Source of the DNA: Marinobacterium_D sp050908845
GTDB taxonomy: Bacteria > Pseudomonadota > Gammaproteobacteria > Pseudomonadales > Balneatricaceae
Length of the DNA stretch: 64,000 nt
Assembly (NCBI RefSeq): GCF_050908845.1
Contig: NZ_CP194171.1
Coordinates: 4,092,001-4,156,000 of the forward strand
Direction of reading: 5' to 3'
Part shown: positions 46,879-55,392 of the stretch, piece after piece
Layout: each line of letters begins with the position of its first letter
Numbering within the stretch: position 1 is the stretch's first letter
Made by a program: the position numbers and the translations under genes
Notes under the pieces: model-generated
What the model was told of the DNA's origin: nothing
What the model saw: only the letters and a program-made list of their open reading frames with translations
Database searches by the model: none

Positions 46879-46882
46879 CTAT
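46858..46882 (-). promoter_or_regulatory. type 1 IscR binding site
   Basis: The 25-base minus-strand block starting ATAGTTGACC agrees by my count with 19 of 25 positions of the E. coli type 1 IscR consensus (ATASYYGACT...). It covers the -35 element and spacer of the iscR promoter, the expected place for repression by holo-IscR. Confidence 0.7.
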
Positions 46883-46899
46883 ATTCCCGACCAAAACCA

Positions 46900-47682
46900 T
46901 CAGGATTTATCCGCCCCCGCATCACCCGCTTCAGGCGCAACGGACGAACGCTTCTCGGCCGCACGATTGACCGATTTGAGTATTCCGCGAAGCACGTTGA
47001 CCTCGACCTTATCCGGCACGGCCCGCAGCACCAGCCGACGCAACCTGGGCATCAGCTGACGCGGATTATCAGGATCGAGAAAGTCGATATCCACCAGCGT
47101 CTGCTCCAGGTGCTCAAACAGACGCTCCAGCTCCAGGTGATCCGCGAGCTCAATATCCCAGTCCGTTCCCCACTGGGGCTTGCTCTGTTCATCGGCCAGC
47201 AGGTGCGCCATACGCAACTCGTAGCAGATCACCTGCACCGCGGCCGCGATATTCAGAGAGCTGAAACCTTCAACAGACGGTATATGAACATGATGATGAC
47301 AGGCGTGGAGCTCGTCGTTGGTCAAGCCCCGGTCTTCACGACCAAACAGAATGGCCACCCGGGATTTCCCCTCAAGTGGCGCGGCGATGGCGCCAAGCTC
47401 CCGCGGATTAATCACCGGCCAGGGAATATGCCGCCCTCTCGCACTGGTTCCAACAACCAACTGGCAATCAGCCAGCGCATCGGCCAGAGTTGTAACGACT
47501 CGCGCATTGTCGAGAATATCGGTCGCACCAGAGGCTCGCGCAGTCGCCGCTTCATCCGGGTAGTGTTTGGGCTCAACAAGGCACAGATCACTCAACCCCA
47601 TGTTCTTCATGGCACGGGCAACGGCACCAATGTTGCCGGGATGAGTGGTGTTCACCAGAACGATACGAATATGATCAAGCAT
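46900..47682 (-). CDS. trmJ: tRNA (cytidine/uridine-2'-O-)-methyltransferase TrmJ
   Basis: A 260-residue SPOUT methyltransferase modifying nucleotide 32 of tRNAs. The knot motifs are TTHPGNIGAVARAMKNMG, FGREDRGLTNDEL and IPSVEGFSSLNIAAAVQV; an extended C-terminal tail ends in a Ser/Glu/Asp-rich stretch. It lies directly upstream of iscR, the usual order, with a divergent suhB on the other side. In many relatives cysE lies between trmJ and iscR; it is absent here. Confidence 0.93.
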   Translation of the reverse strand: MLDHIRIVLVNTTHPGNIGAVARAMKNMGLSDLCLVEPKHYPDEAATARASGATDILDNARVVTTLADALADCQLVVGTSARGRHIPWPVINPRELGAIAAPLEGKSRVAILFGREDRGLTNDELHACHHHVHIPSVEGFSSLNIAAAVQVICYELRMAHLLADEQSKPQWGTDWDIELADHLELERLFEHLEQTLVDIDFLDPDNPRQLMPRLRRLVLRAVPDKVEVNVLRGILKSVNRAAEKRSSVAPEAGDAGADKS

Positions 47683-47760
47683 GAGCAGCGATGACGTGGG
47701 TGAAAAAAAGGGCGCTTATCATACCAGAACTCGCTACCACTGAGCGATACACGCACTATC

Positions 47761-47782
47761 TTTACGTACAGTTTACGTACAG
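47761..47782. repeat. tandem 11-base direct repeat upstream of suhB
   Basis: TTTACGTACAG occurs twice in immediate succession, each copy containing the palindrome TACGTA. It lies in the 175-base trmJ-suhB divergent region, just upstream of a possible suhB promoter (TACAAT at 47809-47814). It might be an operator. Confidence 0.5.
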
Positions 47783-47857
47783 CATTTATTCCCCTACGCA
47801 GAGTGCGTTACAATTGGAGTTTGATTTTCCCACTCGAACGACTGGATTCCATACCCA

Positions 47858-48667
47858 ATGCAACCAATGGTCAATATCGCTCTGCGCGCCGCACGCCTTG
47901 CCGCCGAGCAGATCGCCCGCGGCACAGAACGCCTGGACCTGATCAAATCAGAACAGGACAAGGTCGCCGCTTTTATCAATGACCTCTGCCAACAGGCTGA
48001 ACGCACGATCGTTCACACGCTGCAGAAAGCCTACCCTCACCACACCGTAAGCGGTGATTACAGCGGCCGACACAAAGCTATCGGCGAAGGCCCAATGCCC
48101 TGTGAGTGGCAGGTCACGCCGATCGACAGCATCCCGAACTTCTCCAATGCCGTGCCCTCCTTCGCACTGAGCATGACCGGCCGCATCAAGGGCAAGGTCA
48201 CCCACTCGCTGATCCTCAACCCGATCACCGGGGACGAATTTACCGCCAGCCGCGGCGAAGGCGCACAGCTTAATGGCAAACGCCTGCGCGTGAGCCCGCT
48301 GAAGGCCTTGAACGGCGCCCTGATCGGTACCGGCTTCATGGGCCGCAAAAGCGACCAGTCCGGACTCGAATCCCAGATCGCAATCATGCGAGAACTGGTC
48401 AATGCAGGCGCCACCCCGTTCAACACCGGCTCTGCCGCACTGAACCTGGCTTACACTGCCGCGGGACGCCTCGACGGATTCTGCCAGCTGGGACTGACCG
48501 ATAGCGAACAGGATGCAGGCCTGCTACTGCTCCAGGAAGCAGGCGCACTGGTGGGTGACACCGCCGGCGGCAACAACCACCGCGAAAGCGGCAAACTGGT
48601 CGCAGGCAACCCGAAAATGTTCAAAGCGCTGATCAAGACCCTGCACCCGGCGATCAGCAGCAACTGA
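47858..48667 (+). CDS. suhB: SuhB-type inositol monophosphatase family protein, catalytic residues degenerate
   Basis: A 269-residue protein aligning end to end with SuhB (MQPMVNIALRAARLA start, FTASRGEGAQLNGKRLRVS, GSAALNLAYTAAGRLDGF, LVAGNPKMFKAL). The metal-binding motifs are broken: the usual EESG reads DYSG, the usual DPLDGTTNF reads TPIDSIPNF (first Asp lost, second kept), and the usual PWDxAAG reads DSEQDAG (Asp to Glu, Trp lost). The FVTNVD-type segment is also changed. So phosphatase activity is unlikely. In E. coli SuhB also acts with Nus factors in rRNA antitermination, independent of catalysis. Divergent from trmJ and near iscR, as in other gammaproteobacteria. Confidence 0.88.
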   Translation: MQPMVNIALRAARLAAEQIARGTERLDLIKSEQDKVAAFINDLCQQAERTIVHTLQKAYPHHTVSGDYSGRHKAIGEGPMPCEWQVTPIDSIPNFSNAVPSFALSMTGRIKGKVTHSLILNPITGDEFTASRGEGAQLNGKRLRVSPLKALNGALIGTGFMGRKSDQSGLESQIAIMRELVNAGATPFNTGSAALNLAYTAAGRLDGFCQLGLTDSEQDAGLLLLQEAGALVGDTAGGNNHRESGKLVAGNPKMFKALIKTLHPAISSN

Positions 48668-48683
48668 GCCACCAAAGCAGAAC

Positions 48684-48717
48684 AAAAAAAGCCGCGCTTC
48701 TCAGCGCGGCTTTTTTA
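48684..48717. terminator. bidirectional terminator between suhB and purA
   Basis: GCCGCGC and GCGCGGC arms with a six-base loop, flanked by seven A on one side and six T on the other, in the 67-base convergent gap. It can serve both suhB (+) and purA (-). Confidence 0.92.
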
Positions 48718-48734
48718 TTGGTCTCTTGCGAGCA

Positions 48735-50030
48735 TCACTCCTGGAACGGATCCCGCAGAACGATAGTTTCCACACGATCAGGACCTGTGGAAATAATGTC
48801 GATCGGCGTTTCAACCAGGGTTTCCAGACGCTTGATATAGGCCAGGGCATTAGCCGGCAGCTCATCCAGCGACTTCACGCCGACGGTAGACTCAGTCCAG
48901 CCTGAAATCTCTTCATAGACCGGCTTGATAGACTCGTAGTCTTCGCTACCACACAGAGAGGTCACCGGATTCCCAGCCGCATCCACATAGCCGATGCAGA
49001 TATTGATCTGATCCAGACCATCCAGCACATCCAGCTTGGTCAGACAGATACCGGAAACCGAGTTGATCTGAATCGCGTGCTTAAGCGCCACCGCATCAAA
49101 CCAACCACAACGACGAGCACGTCCTGTGGTCGCACCGAACTCGTGACCACGTTCAGCCAGGCGAGCGCCGATATCGCAGTTCAGCTCGGTCGGGAAAGGA
49201 CCGCCACCTACACGCGTTGTGTAAGCCTTGGTAATACCCAGCACATAATCCAGGTACAACGGACCGAAACCACTACCGGTGGAGGTGCCACCAGCGGTTG
49301 TATTCGAAGAGGTCACGTACGGGTAAGTACCGTGATCGATATCGAGCAGGGAACCCTGCGCGCCCTCGAACATGATGCTTGCGCCCTGCTTACGCAGCTG
49401 ATGCAGACGCGCAGTCACGTCAGTCATCATCGGCACCAGCGTTTTAGCCATATCGAGACAGTGAGCAAGCAGCTGATCCACATCGATCGGATCAACCTTG
49501 TAGTAATGCTCCAGCATGAAGTTGTGATAGGCCATCACTTCGCGCAGCTTTTCCTCGAACCGCGCCGGATCGGCCAGATCACCCAGACGCAGACCGCGAC
49601 GCGCGACCTTGTCTTCGTAGGCCGGTCCGATACCACGACCGGTGGTACCGATCTTGGACTCGCCACGCGCTTTCTCGCGGGCCTGATCCAGCGCCACATG
49701 ATAGGACAGGATCAGCGGACATGCCGGGCTCAGACGCAGACGCTGCCCAACCGGAACGCCACTCTCCTCGAGCCCAGCGATCTCTTTCAGCAGCGCATCC
49801 GGGGACAGCACTACCCCGTTACCGATCAGGCACTCGACATTCGGCCGCAGGATACCTGAAGGAATCAGATGCAGTACGGTTTTCTGACCATCGATTACCA
49901 GTGTATGTCCGGCATTATGGCCACCCTGGAAGCGCACGACTGCCGCGACCTTCTCGGTCAGCAGATCGACAATCTTGCCCTTGCCTTCATCACCCCACTG
50001 GGTACCCAGAACAACGACGTTTCTACCCAT
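48735..50030 (-). CDS. purA: adenylosuccinate synthetase
   Basis: A 431-residue enzyme joining IMP and aspartate with GTP, first committed step to AMP. GTQWGDEGKGKIVD is at residues 8-21, followed by GGHNAGHT, the IMP region STTGRGIGPAY-like TTGRGIGPAYEDK, and GARCGWFD-like RARRCGWFD. The ATG at 50030 is used; an upstream in-frame extension overlaps hisZ and is not conserved. Follows hisZ by 37 bases, the usual pair. Confidence 0.96.
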   Translation of the reverse strand: MGRNVVVLGTQWGDEGKGKIVDLLTEKVAAVVRFQGGHNAGHTLVIDGQKTVLHLIPSGILRPNVECLIGNGVVLSPDALLKEIAGLEESGVPVGQRLRLSPACPLILSYHVALDQAREKARGESKIGTTGRGIGPAYEDKVARRGLRLGDLADPARFEEKLREVMAYHNFMLEHYYKVDPIDVDQLLAHCLDMAKTLVPMMTDVTARLHQLRKQGASIMFEGAQGSLLDIDHGTYPYVTSSNTTAGGTSTGSGFGPLYLDYVLGITKAYTTRVGGGPFPTELNCDIGARLAERGHEFGATTGRARRCGWFDAVALKHAIQINSVSGICLTKLDVLDGLDQINICIGYVDAAGNPVTSLCGSEDYESIKPVYEEISGWTESTVGVKSLDELPANALAYIKRLETLVETPIDIISTGPDRVETIVLRDPFQE

Positions 50031-50067
50031 TACTGTCTCTAAAAACTCTTGTGAATTGAGAAAATGT

Positions 50068-51243
50068 TCACCGGGCCTCAATGACCCACTGCCCGTCCTT
50101 CAGTACCAGCTGACGATCGCAGCAGCCCGGTACAACCTCTCCTTCCAGCGCCTGAACCACACGCACCCCCTGGGTACGCAGCTCAGCCACCGCAATCAAT
50201 AGATCCGACTCTTCACTGGCAGGCGCCAGTACCGCCGAGCGATCGATCTCCGGCATCTCCAGCGCCACTTCCAGCAGCGTCTTCAGATCGGAGCTGAACC
50301 CGGTAGCAGGACGCGCCCGACCGAAATCCTTGCCGATACTGTCGTAGCGACCACCCTTGGCCAGTGCCTGACCGAAGTGCGGTGAATAGGCGGCAAACAC
50401 GATACCCGTGTGGTAGTGATAGCCGCGCAGCTCACCAAGATCAAAGTAGAGATCCGTTGCCGGGTAACGGCTTTGCACCCGCTTAGCTACCTGCTCGATG
50501 TAGGTCAGCGCCGCGAGGATAGTCTCAGAACCCGAGAACAGCTCCCGCGCCCGCGCAATCACCTCGGCACCGCCGTTCAAGCGCGGCAGAGCCAGCAGCT
50601 TGCCAGCAACCGACTGCGGCAGATCGAGCCCCTCGATGAAGCTGGCGATCTCCGGCAACGCCTTACGCTGCAGCATATCGATAAAGCGGTCTTGCTGCTC
50701 ACCAACCAGTCCCGCCTCCTGCATCAGCTCACTAAAGACACCAACGTGCCCCAGATCCAGACTGACCGGCCCTTTGACATCGATGGTACGCAAGGTCTCC
50801 AGCATCAGCGAGATCACTTCCACGTCACTATCGAGACCGGCGTGACCGTAGAGTTCAGCCCCCAGCTGCAGCGGATTGCGCGACGCCAGCATATTACTCG
50901 GCCGGGTGTGCAGCACCGATCCACAGTAACAGAGACGGCTTGGACCTTCGGTACGTAGCCGGTGCGCATCGATACGGGCGACCTGTGGGGTCATATCCGC
51001 ACGCACGCCAATGGTATGCCCACTGACCTGGTCGGTCAGCTTAAAGGTTTGCATCTCCAGATCCCGACCCACGCCGGTCAGCAACGATTCAAGATGCTCC
51101 GCCAGCGGCGGCATCACCAAGTCGTAACCCCAGCTGTCGTATAGATCCAGCACACGACGCCGCATCACCTCGACCTGACGGGCACGGGGCGGCAGCATCT
51201 CTTTCATTCCATCGGGCAGCAACCAACGATCTGCCAATGTCAT
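50068..51243 (-). CDS. hisZ: ATP phosphoribosyltransferase regulatory subunit HisZ
   Basis: A 391-residue HisRS-like protein that lacks the anticodon domain and activates short-form HisG in histidine synthesis. It has class II core stretches (RWLLPDGMKEMLPPRA, IGVRADMTPQVARIDAHR, LGAELYGHAG, YHTGIVFAAYSPHFGQALAKGGRYD). HisZ implies a short hisG elsewhere in the genome. Located between a DUF2065 gene and purA as in Pseudomonas. Confidence 0.94.
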   Translation of the reverse strand: MTLADRWLLPDGMKEMLPPRARQVEVMRRRVLDLYDSWGYDLVMPPLAEHLESLLTGVGRDLEMQTFKLTDQVSGHTIGVRADMTPQVARIDAHRLRTEGPSRLCYCGSVLHTRPSNMLASRNPLQLGAELYGHAGLDSDVEVISLMLETLRTIDVKGPVSLDLGHVGVFSELMQEAGLVGEQQDRFIDMLQRKALPEIASFIEGLDLPQSVAGKLLALPRLNGGAEVIARARELFSGSETILAALTYIEQVAKRVQSRYPATDLYFDLGELRGYHYHTGIVFAAYSPHFGQALAKGGRYDSIGKDFGRARPATGFSSDLKTLLEVALEMPEIDRSAVLAPASEESDLLIAVAELRTQGVRVVQALEGEVVPGCCDRQLVLKDGQWVIEAR

Positions 51244-51273
51244 GCAGTACTCCAGTACGAAAATCTCAGAAAA

Positions 51274-51468
51274 TCAGTGGACCAGGTAAAGCATTGCGAC
51301 GCCCAGCACCATCGACACCAGACCCGCCATACGCAGTGACGAATCAGGGATATAGGCCAGCTTGGCGACCAGCCGACGCCAACGCTGCGGATACAGAAAA
51401 GGCACGACCCCTTCGATAACCAACACCAGGCAAACCGCGATCAACAGCTCGCGCCAAAAATCGACCAT
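51274..51468 (-). CDS. DUF2065 family small membrane protein
   Basis: A 64-residue protein with two membrane helices (about residues 6-23 and 46-62) joined by a basic loop (YPQRWRRLVAKLA). The family normally lies between hflC and hisZ, exactly as here. Function unknown. Confidence 0.88.
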   Translation of the reverse strand: MVDFWRELLIAVCLVLVIEGVVPFLYPQRWRRLVAKLAYIPDSSLRMAGLVSMVLGVAMLYLVH

Positions 51469-51486
51469 TACTCACCTTAAGTCCAC

Positions 51487-51511
51487 AAAAAAACCGGGCC
51501 TCGACCCGGTT
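51487..51511 (-). terminator. terminator after hflC
   Basis: On the minus strand AACCGGG-TCGAGG-CCCGGTT followed by TTTTT, about 55 bases after the hflC stop and just upstream of the DUF2065 gene. Confidence 0.85.
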
Positions 51512-51564
51512 AACGAATACTACCACGAAACCGGGCGCCAAGGGCACCCGATTTCTGTTTTGCA

Positions 51565-52461
51565 TTAACGCTCCGCAGCGCCCCTGCGTGAGGGCGGAAG
51601 CGCGTCATCCAGGTAGCGGAAGAACTCCGAATCCGGCTTCAACAGCATCACGTCACCGCCACCCTGGAAGGTATCGCGGTACGCCTGAAGGCTACGGTTA
51701 AAAGCGTAGAATTCAGGATCGGCTGCATAGGCATCAGCATAGATTCGCGCAGCATTGGCATCACCTTCACCACGAACCTGCTCCGACTCCCGGTAAGCTT
51801 CCGCCAGAATAACGGTACGCTGACGGTCTGCATCCGCACGTATACCCTCGGCCATCTCACGACCACGGGCACGCAGATCACGGGCCAGACGCTGACGTTC
51901 GGTACGCATACGGTCGAATACGGAAGAGGAAACCTCTGCCGGCAGATCGATCCGCTTGACGCGCACATCGATAATCTCGATACCGAACTGCTCGTCCGCA
52001 CGACGGCTGAGGTCACGGATAACCGCATCCATCAACTCTTCACGCTCACCGGAAATAACCTCGGTCACGGTGCGCTCACCAAACTGGTTACGCAACTCTT
52101 CCTCGATGTTGTTCGCCAGACGCTCGGACGCCTGGAACAGATCACCGGAGATTGACGTGTAGTACTTGGCCGGATCGTTAATCCGCCATTTCACAAAGGA
52201 GTCAACGATCAGTCGTTTTTTCTCCAGCGTCAGGAATGACTGGGGCCGCGCATCCAGCGTCTGCACTCGCGCATCAAACGTACGCACGGTGTTGACGAAA
52301 GGAATCTTGAAATGCAGGCCGGGCTGAATATCTGCCTCGACGATCTCACCAAACCTCAGCTTCAGAGCGCGCTCGGTTTCGTTGACGATAAAGACCGACT
52401 TGGAGCCGATCATCACCACGACCAGCACGGCGATCAGAATATAGAGTGATCGAGCGTTCAT
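51565..52461 (-). CDS. hflC: FtsH modulator HflC
   Basis: A 298-residue SPFH/band-7 membrane protein. N-terminal helix (residues 5-25, LYILIAVLVVVMIGSKSVFI), then the prohibitin domain (FGEIVEADIQPGLHFKIPFVN) and a coiled-coil-like part (RTERQRLARDLRARGREMAEG). It forms with HflK a large cage around the FtsH protease. Its ATG overlaps the hflK stop by one base. Confidence 0.95.
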   Translation of the reverse strand: MNARSLYILIAVLVVVMIGSKSVFIVNETERALKLRFGEIVEADIQPGLHFKIPFVNTVRTFDARVQTLDARPQSFLTLEKKRLIVDSFVKWRINDPAKYYTSISGDLFQASERLANNIEEELRNQFGERTVTEVISGEREELMDAVIRDLSRRADEQFGIEIIDVRVKRIDLPAEVSSSVFDRMRTERQRLARDLRARGREMAEGIRADADRQRTVILAEAYRESEQVRGEGDANAARIYADAYAADPEFYAFNRSLQAYRDTFQGGGDVMLLKPDSEFFRYLDDALPPSRRGAAER

Positions 52462-53663
52462 CAGCGACCCTCCCGTGTAGTTGTGGATGAGTTCTGGCGC
52501 TGACGCACCTGATCCATTACCTGATCGGTAATTCTCTGCAGACTCAGGTCATCCAGGCGCACCGGACGGCCACTGCTGTCGCGCACCTCGTTCTGCTTAT
52601 CCATCAGCTTATCGAGCGGCAGGTACATCATGTTGTTACCGCCTTCCACATCAACCAGCACCTTCGGTGTTTTACCCAGCACTTCCTGCATGGTTTCCAG
52701 GTAAAGACGCTGACGGGTAACATCCGGCGCTTTGGAATACTCGGTCAACAGCGCAGTGAAACGTTCCGCCTCACCCGTTGACCGTGCCACCACCTCTTCA
52801 CGATAGGCATTGGCTTCCTCGATGATGCGCTGCGCCTCACCTCGCGCCTCCGGCACTATACCGTTGGCATAGGTCTGCGCTTCGTTGATAACACGCTGCT
52901 CATCCTCACGCGCCTTGATCACATCATCGAATGCATCCTGCACCTGGCTCGGTGCCTGGGCGTTCTTAATGTTCACCTGGACAATGTTGATACCAGTGCC
53001 ATAGAACTCCATGTACCGCTGCAGACGCTCCTGCACCTGAATACCCAGCGTCTCACGACCCTCGGTCAGGATGGAGTGCAGTTCGGTGGTACCAACGACG
53101 TGACGCAGAGCAGACTCGGCCGCATGAGCCAGACTCTCTTCCGGCTCACGCACATTAAGCACGAACGCCTTGGGGTCGGTCGCCACGTACTGAACGGTCA
53201 GATCGACGTAAACGATGTTCTCGTCTTCGGTCAGCATCTGCGAGTTATGGTTGTGAGTCCGCACCATCTCGGTGTTCACCATGGTCACTTCATCGATCAG
53301 CGGCGGGTTCCACTGCAGACCGGGACGTACCGTATCCTGGTATTTACCCAGACGCAGAACAACACCACGCTCCGGCTGATCTACGGTATAGAAACCCATA
53401 CCCGCCCAGAACAGCGCGGCAACCACAACGATCACAATCAAAAAGCCGAAGCCGCCGCCGGAGCCGCCCGAGCTGCCGCCCGAACCACCACTACGACGCT
53501 TACCACCCCCAAACAGGGCATTCATTCTGTCCTGCAGTTTACGCAGCGCCTCATCCAGATCAGGTGGTCCCTGATCCTGTCCGCGTTTGCCGCGGTCGTT
53601 TTTGCCGCCGCTGCTCCAGGGGTCATGGTTGTTTCCATTACCACCAGGCTCATTCCAGGCCAT
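52461..53663 (-). CDS. hflK: FtsH modulator HflK
   Basis: A 400-residue SPFH protein, partner of HflC. The cytoplasmic N-terminus is Gly/Asn/Ser-rich (residues 1-75, including a glycine-serine run), a membrane helix spans about 76-95, and the band-7 domain includes GVVLRLGKYQDTVRPGLQWNPP. The C-terminal helical part ends with a polar tail. hflX-hflK-hflC order is as in E. coli, with a 78-base gap after hflX. Confidence 0.95.
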   Translation of the reverse strand: MAWNEPGGNGNNHDPWSSGGKNDRGKRGQDQGPPDLDEALRKLQDRMNALFGGGKRRSGGSGGSSGGSGGGFGFLIVIVVVAALFWAGMGFYTVDQPERGVVLRLGKYQDTVRPGLQWNPPLIDEVTMVNTEMVRTHNHNSQMLTEDENIVYVDLTVQYVATDPKAFVLNVREPEESLAHAAESALRHVVGTTELHSILTEGRETLGIQVQERLQRYMEFYGTGINIVQVNIKNAQAPSQVQDAFDDVIKAREDEQRVINEAQTYANGIVPEARGEAQRIIEEANAYREEVVARSTGEAERFTALLTEYSKAPDVTRQRLYLETMQEVLGKTPKVLVDVEGGNNMMYLPLDKLMDKQNEVRDSSGRPVRLDDLSLQRITDQVMDQVRQRQNSSTTTREGR

Positions 53664-53741
53664 ACAATTCTCCGTCGTTGTAAGGGCGTTATATTTTTAA
53701 AAAAATTCTAGGGACCGTCGGGCGTCCGCGCAACCGGAACT

Positions 53742-55040
53742 CTAGTGGACCTGCTCGGGCAGATAACGTTCAGCAGGGATACGCAAGCGGCTCAGCAGCT
53801 GGCGTATGTCCCGCATCGGCATTCTGACCTCGATATTCATACGGCCATCATCTTCAATCCGTTCAGCGACCACCGCCCCGCGGGCATACAGCTGGGCGCG
53901 AAACTGTCCCTGCTCAGGCGTCAGCGACAGCGTTTCGTGGAACATGTCACCACTTAAGCGCTGACGAATTGCGTCCATCAGCAGATCAATACCTTCACCA
54001 CTCTGGGCAGAAAGCCAGACACGCTGCGGCAACCCGTCCTCGTCACAATCCACGCGCGGCGACTGTTCCGGCATCAGATCGATCTTGTTGTACACCTGCA
54101 GCACCGGCACCTCTTCGGCACCGATCTCGCCGAGCACCGCGTCCACCTGATCCATATGATCCTGCCGCTCCTCATCGTAGCAGTCGATCACATGCAGCAG
54201 CAGCGTCGCCTCAACCGTCTCCTGCAGCGTCGCACGGAAGGATTCCACCAGCTTGTGCGGCAGATGCTTGATGAAGCCTACCGTATCAGCAAGGATCGCA
54301 GGGCCGACATCATCCATTTCGATGCGACGCAGCGTCGGATCCAGCGTGGCAAACAACTGGTCTGCCGCGTAGACGCCGGAATTGGTGATACGGTTGAACA
54401 GTGTTGATTTCCCGGCGTTGGTATAGCCGACAAGTGCCACGGTGGGCACTTCGGCACGCTGACGTGCACGCCGCCCCTGCTCACGCTGGGTGCGTACTTT
54501 TACCAGACGTTTCTGGATCGATTTGATGCGCGCGCGCAGCAGACGACGGTCGGTTTCCAGCTGGGTTTCACCAGGACCTCGCAAACCGATACCACCCTTC
54601 TGACGCTCCAGGTGGGTCCAGCCGCGCACCAGGCGCGTGGACATATGCTCCAGCTGAGCCAGCTCGACCTGCAGTTTACCCTCATGAGTGCGGGCACGCT
54701 GGGCGAATATATCGAGAATAAGCCCGGTGCGATCGAGCACGCGACACTGAACCTCGCGTTCAATATTGCGTTCCTGAGCGGGGCTCAAGGCATGATTGAA
54801 GATCACAAGCTCAGCCTGATGCGCCTGCACCAGCGCCCGCAGCTCTTCCAGCTTGCCTGCACCGAGAAAAAATTTAGGACTGGGATCGGCGCGGGATCCG
54901 GTCAGAAATGCAACCGGATCGGCACCTGCGGAGAGCGCCAGCTCTTCCAGTTCCCGTGGGTCTTCGCTATCCGCATCAGAGGACAGCTCAATATGAACGA
55001 GGATCGCTACCTCGCCCGATTCGGGACGTTCGAAAAACAA
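53742..55040 (-). CDS. hflX: ribosome-rescue GTPase HflX
   Basis: A 432-residue GTPase that splits stalled or heat-damaged ribosomes. N-terminal nucleotide-binding-like domain (FFLGAGKLEELRALV, VIFNHALSPAQERNIE), helical linker (GGIGLRGPGETQLETDRR, the family signature), and a G domain with GYTNAGKSTLFN, ADTVGFIKHLP and NKIDLMP. TTG start at 55040 with GAGGT upstream; no other codon gives the conserved N-terminus. Eight bases after hfq. Confidence 0.95.
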   Translation of the reverse strand: MFFERPESGEVAILVHIELSSDADSEDPRELEELALSAGADPVAFLTGSRADPSPKFFLGAGKLEELRALVQAHQAELVIFNHALSPAQERNIEREVQCRVLDRTGLILDIFAQRARTHEGKLQVELAQLEHMSTRLVRGWTHLERQKGGIGLRGPGETQLETDRRLLRARIKSIQKRLVKVRTQREQGRRARQRAEVPTVALVGYTNAGKSTLFNRITNSGVYAADQLFATLDPTLRRIEMDDVGPAILADTVGFIKHLPHKLVESFRATLQETVEATLLLHVIDCYDEERQDHMDQVDAVLGEIGAEEVPVLQVYNKIDLMPEQSPRVDCDEDGLPQRVWLSAQSGEGIDLLMDAIRQRLSGDMFHETLSLTPEQGQFRAQLYARGAVVAERIEDDGRMNIEVRMPMRDIRQLLSRLRIPAERYLPEQVH

Positions 55041-55048
55041 TTAGGACC

Positions 55049-55288
55049 TCAGTCTGCCGCCTTTTCGTCGCCCTGCGGCAACTTCACCGGACGCGACGGA
55101 ACGACGGTCGAAATGGCGTGTTTATAAACCATCTGGCTGACGGTGTTTTTCAGCAGGATCACAAACTGATCGAAAGACTCGATCTGCCCCTGCAGTTTGA
55201 TACCGTTGACCAGAAAGATGGATACCGGAATACGCTCCTTGCGCAGCACATTCAGATAAGGGTCTTGTAAAGACTGCCCTTTTGACAT
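55049..55288 (-). CDS. hfq: RNA chaperone Hfq
   Basis: A 79-residue Sm-like hexamer subunit that pairs small RNAs with mRNAs. Sm1 (RIPVSIFLVNGIKLQGQIESF) and Sm2 (VYKHAISTVVPSR) are intact with Gln8-type and Tyr/Lys/His contact residues (YKH). The C-terminal tail is short, as in Pseudomonas. AAGGAG lies before the ATG. The 104-base gap to miaA may carry a promoter. Confidence 0.97.
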   Translation of the reverse strand: MSKGQSLQDPYLNVLRKERIPVSIFLVNGIKLQGQIESFDQFVILLKNTVSQMVYKHAISTVVPSRPVKLPQGDEKAAD

Positions 55289-55392
55289 TGCAAACTCCTT
55301 CCCAAAAGTAATAAAACGTTTCGTTGTAATATGTAATCTATGGTCACCTGGCCGAAAAATCGACTGCGCTTAAGCCAAGTGCAAGCCTGTCA

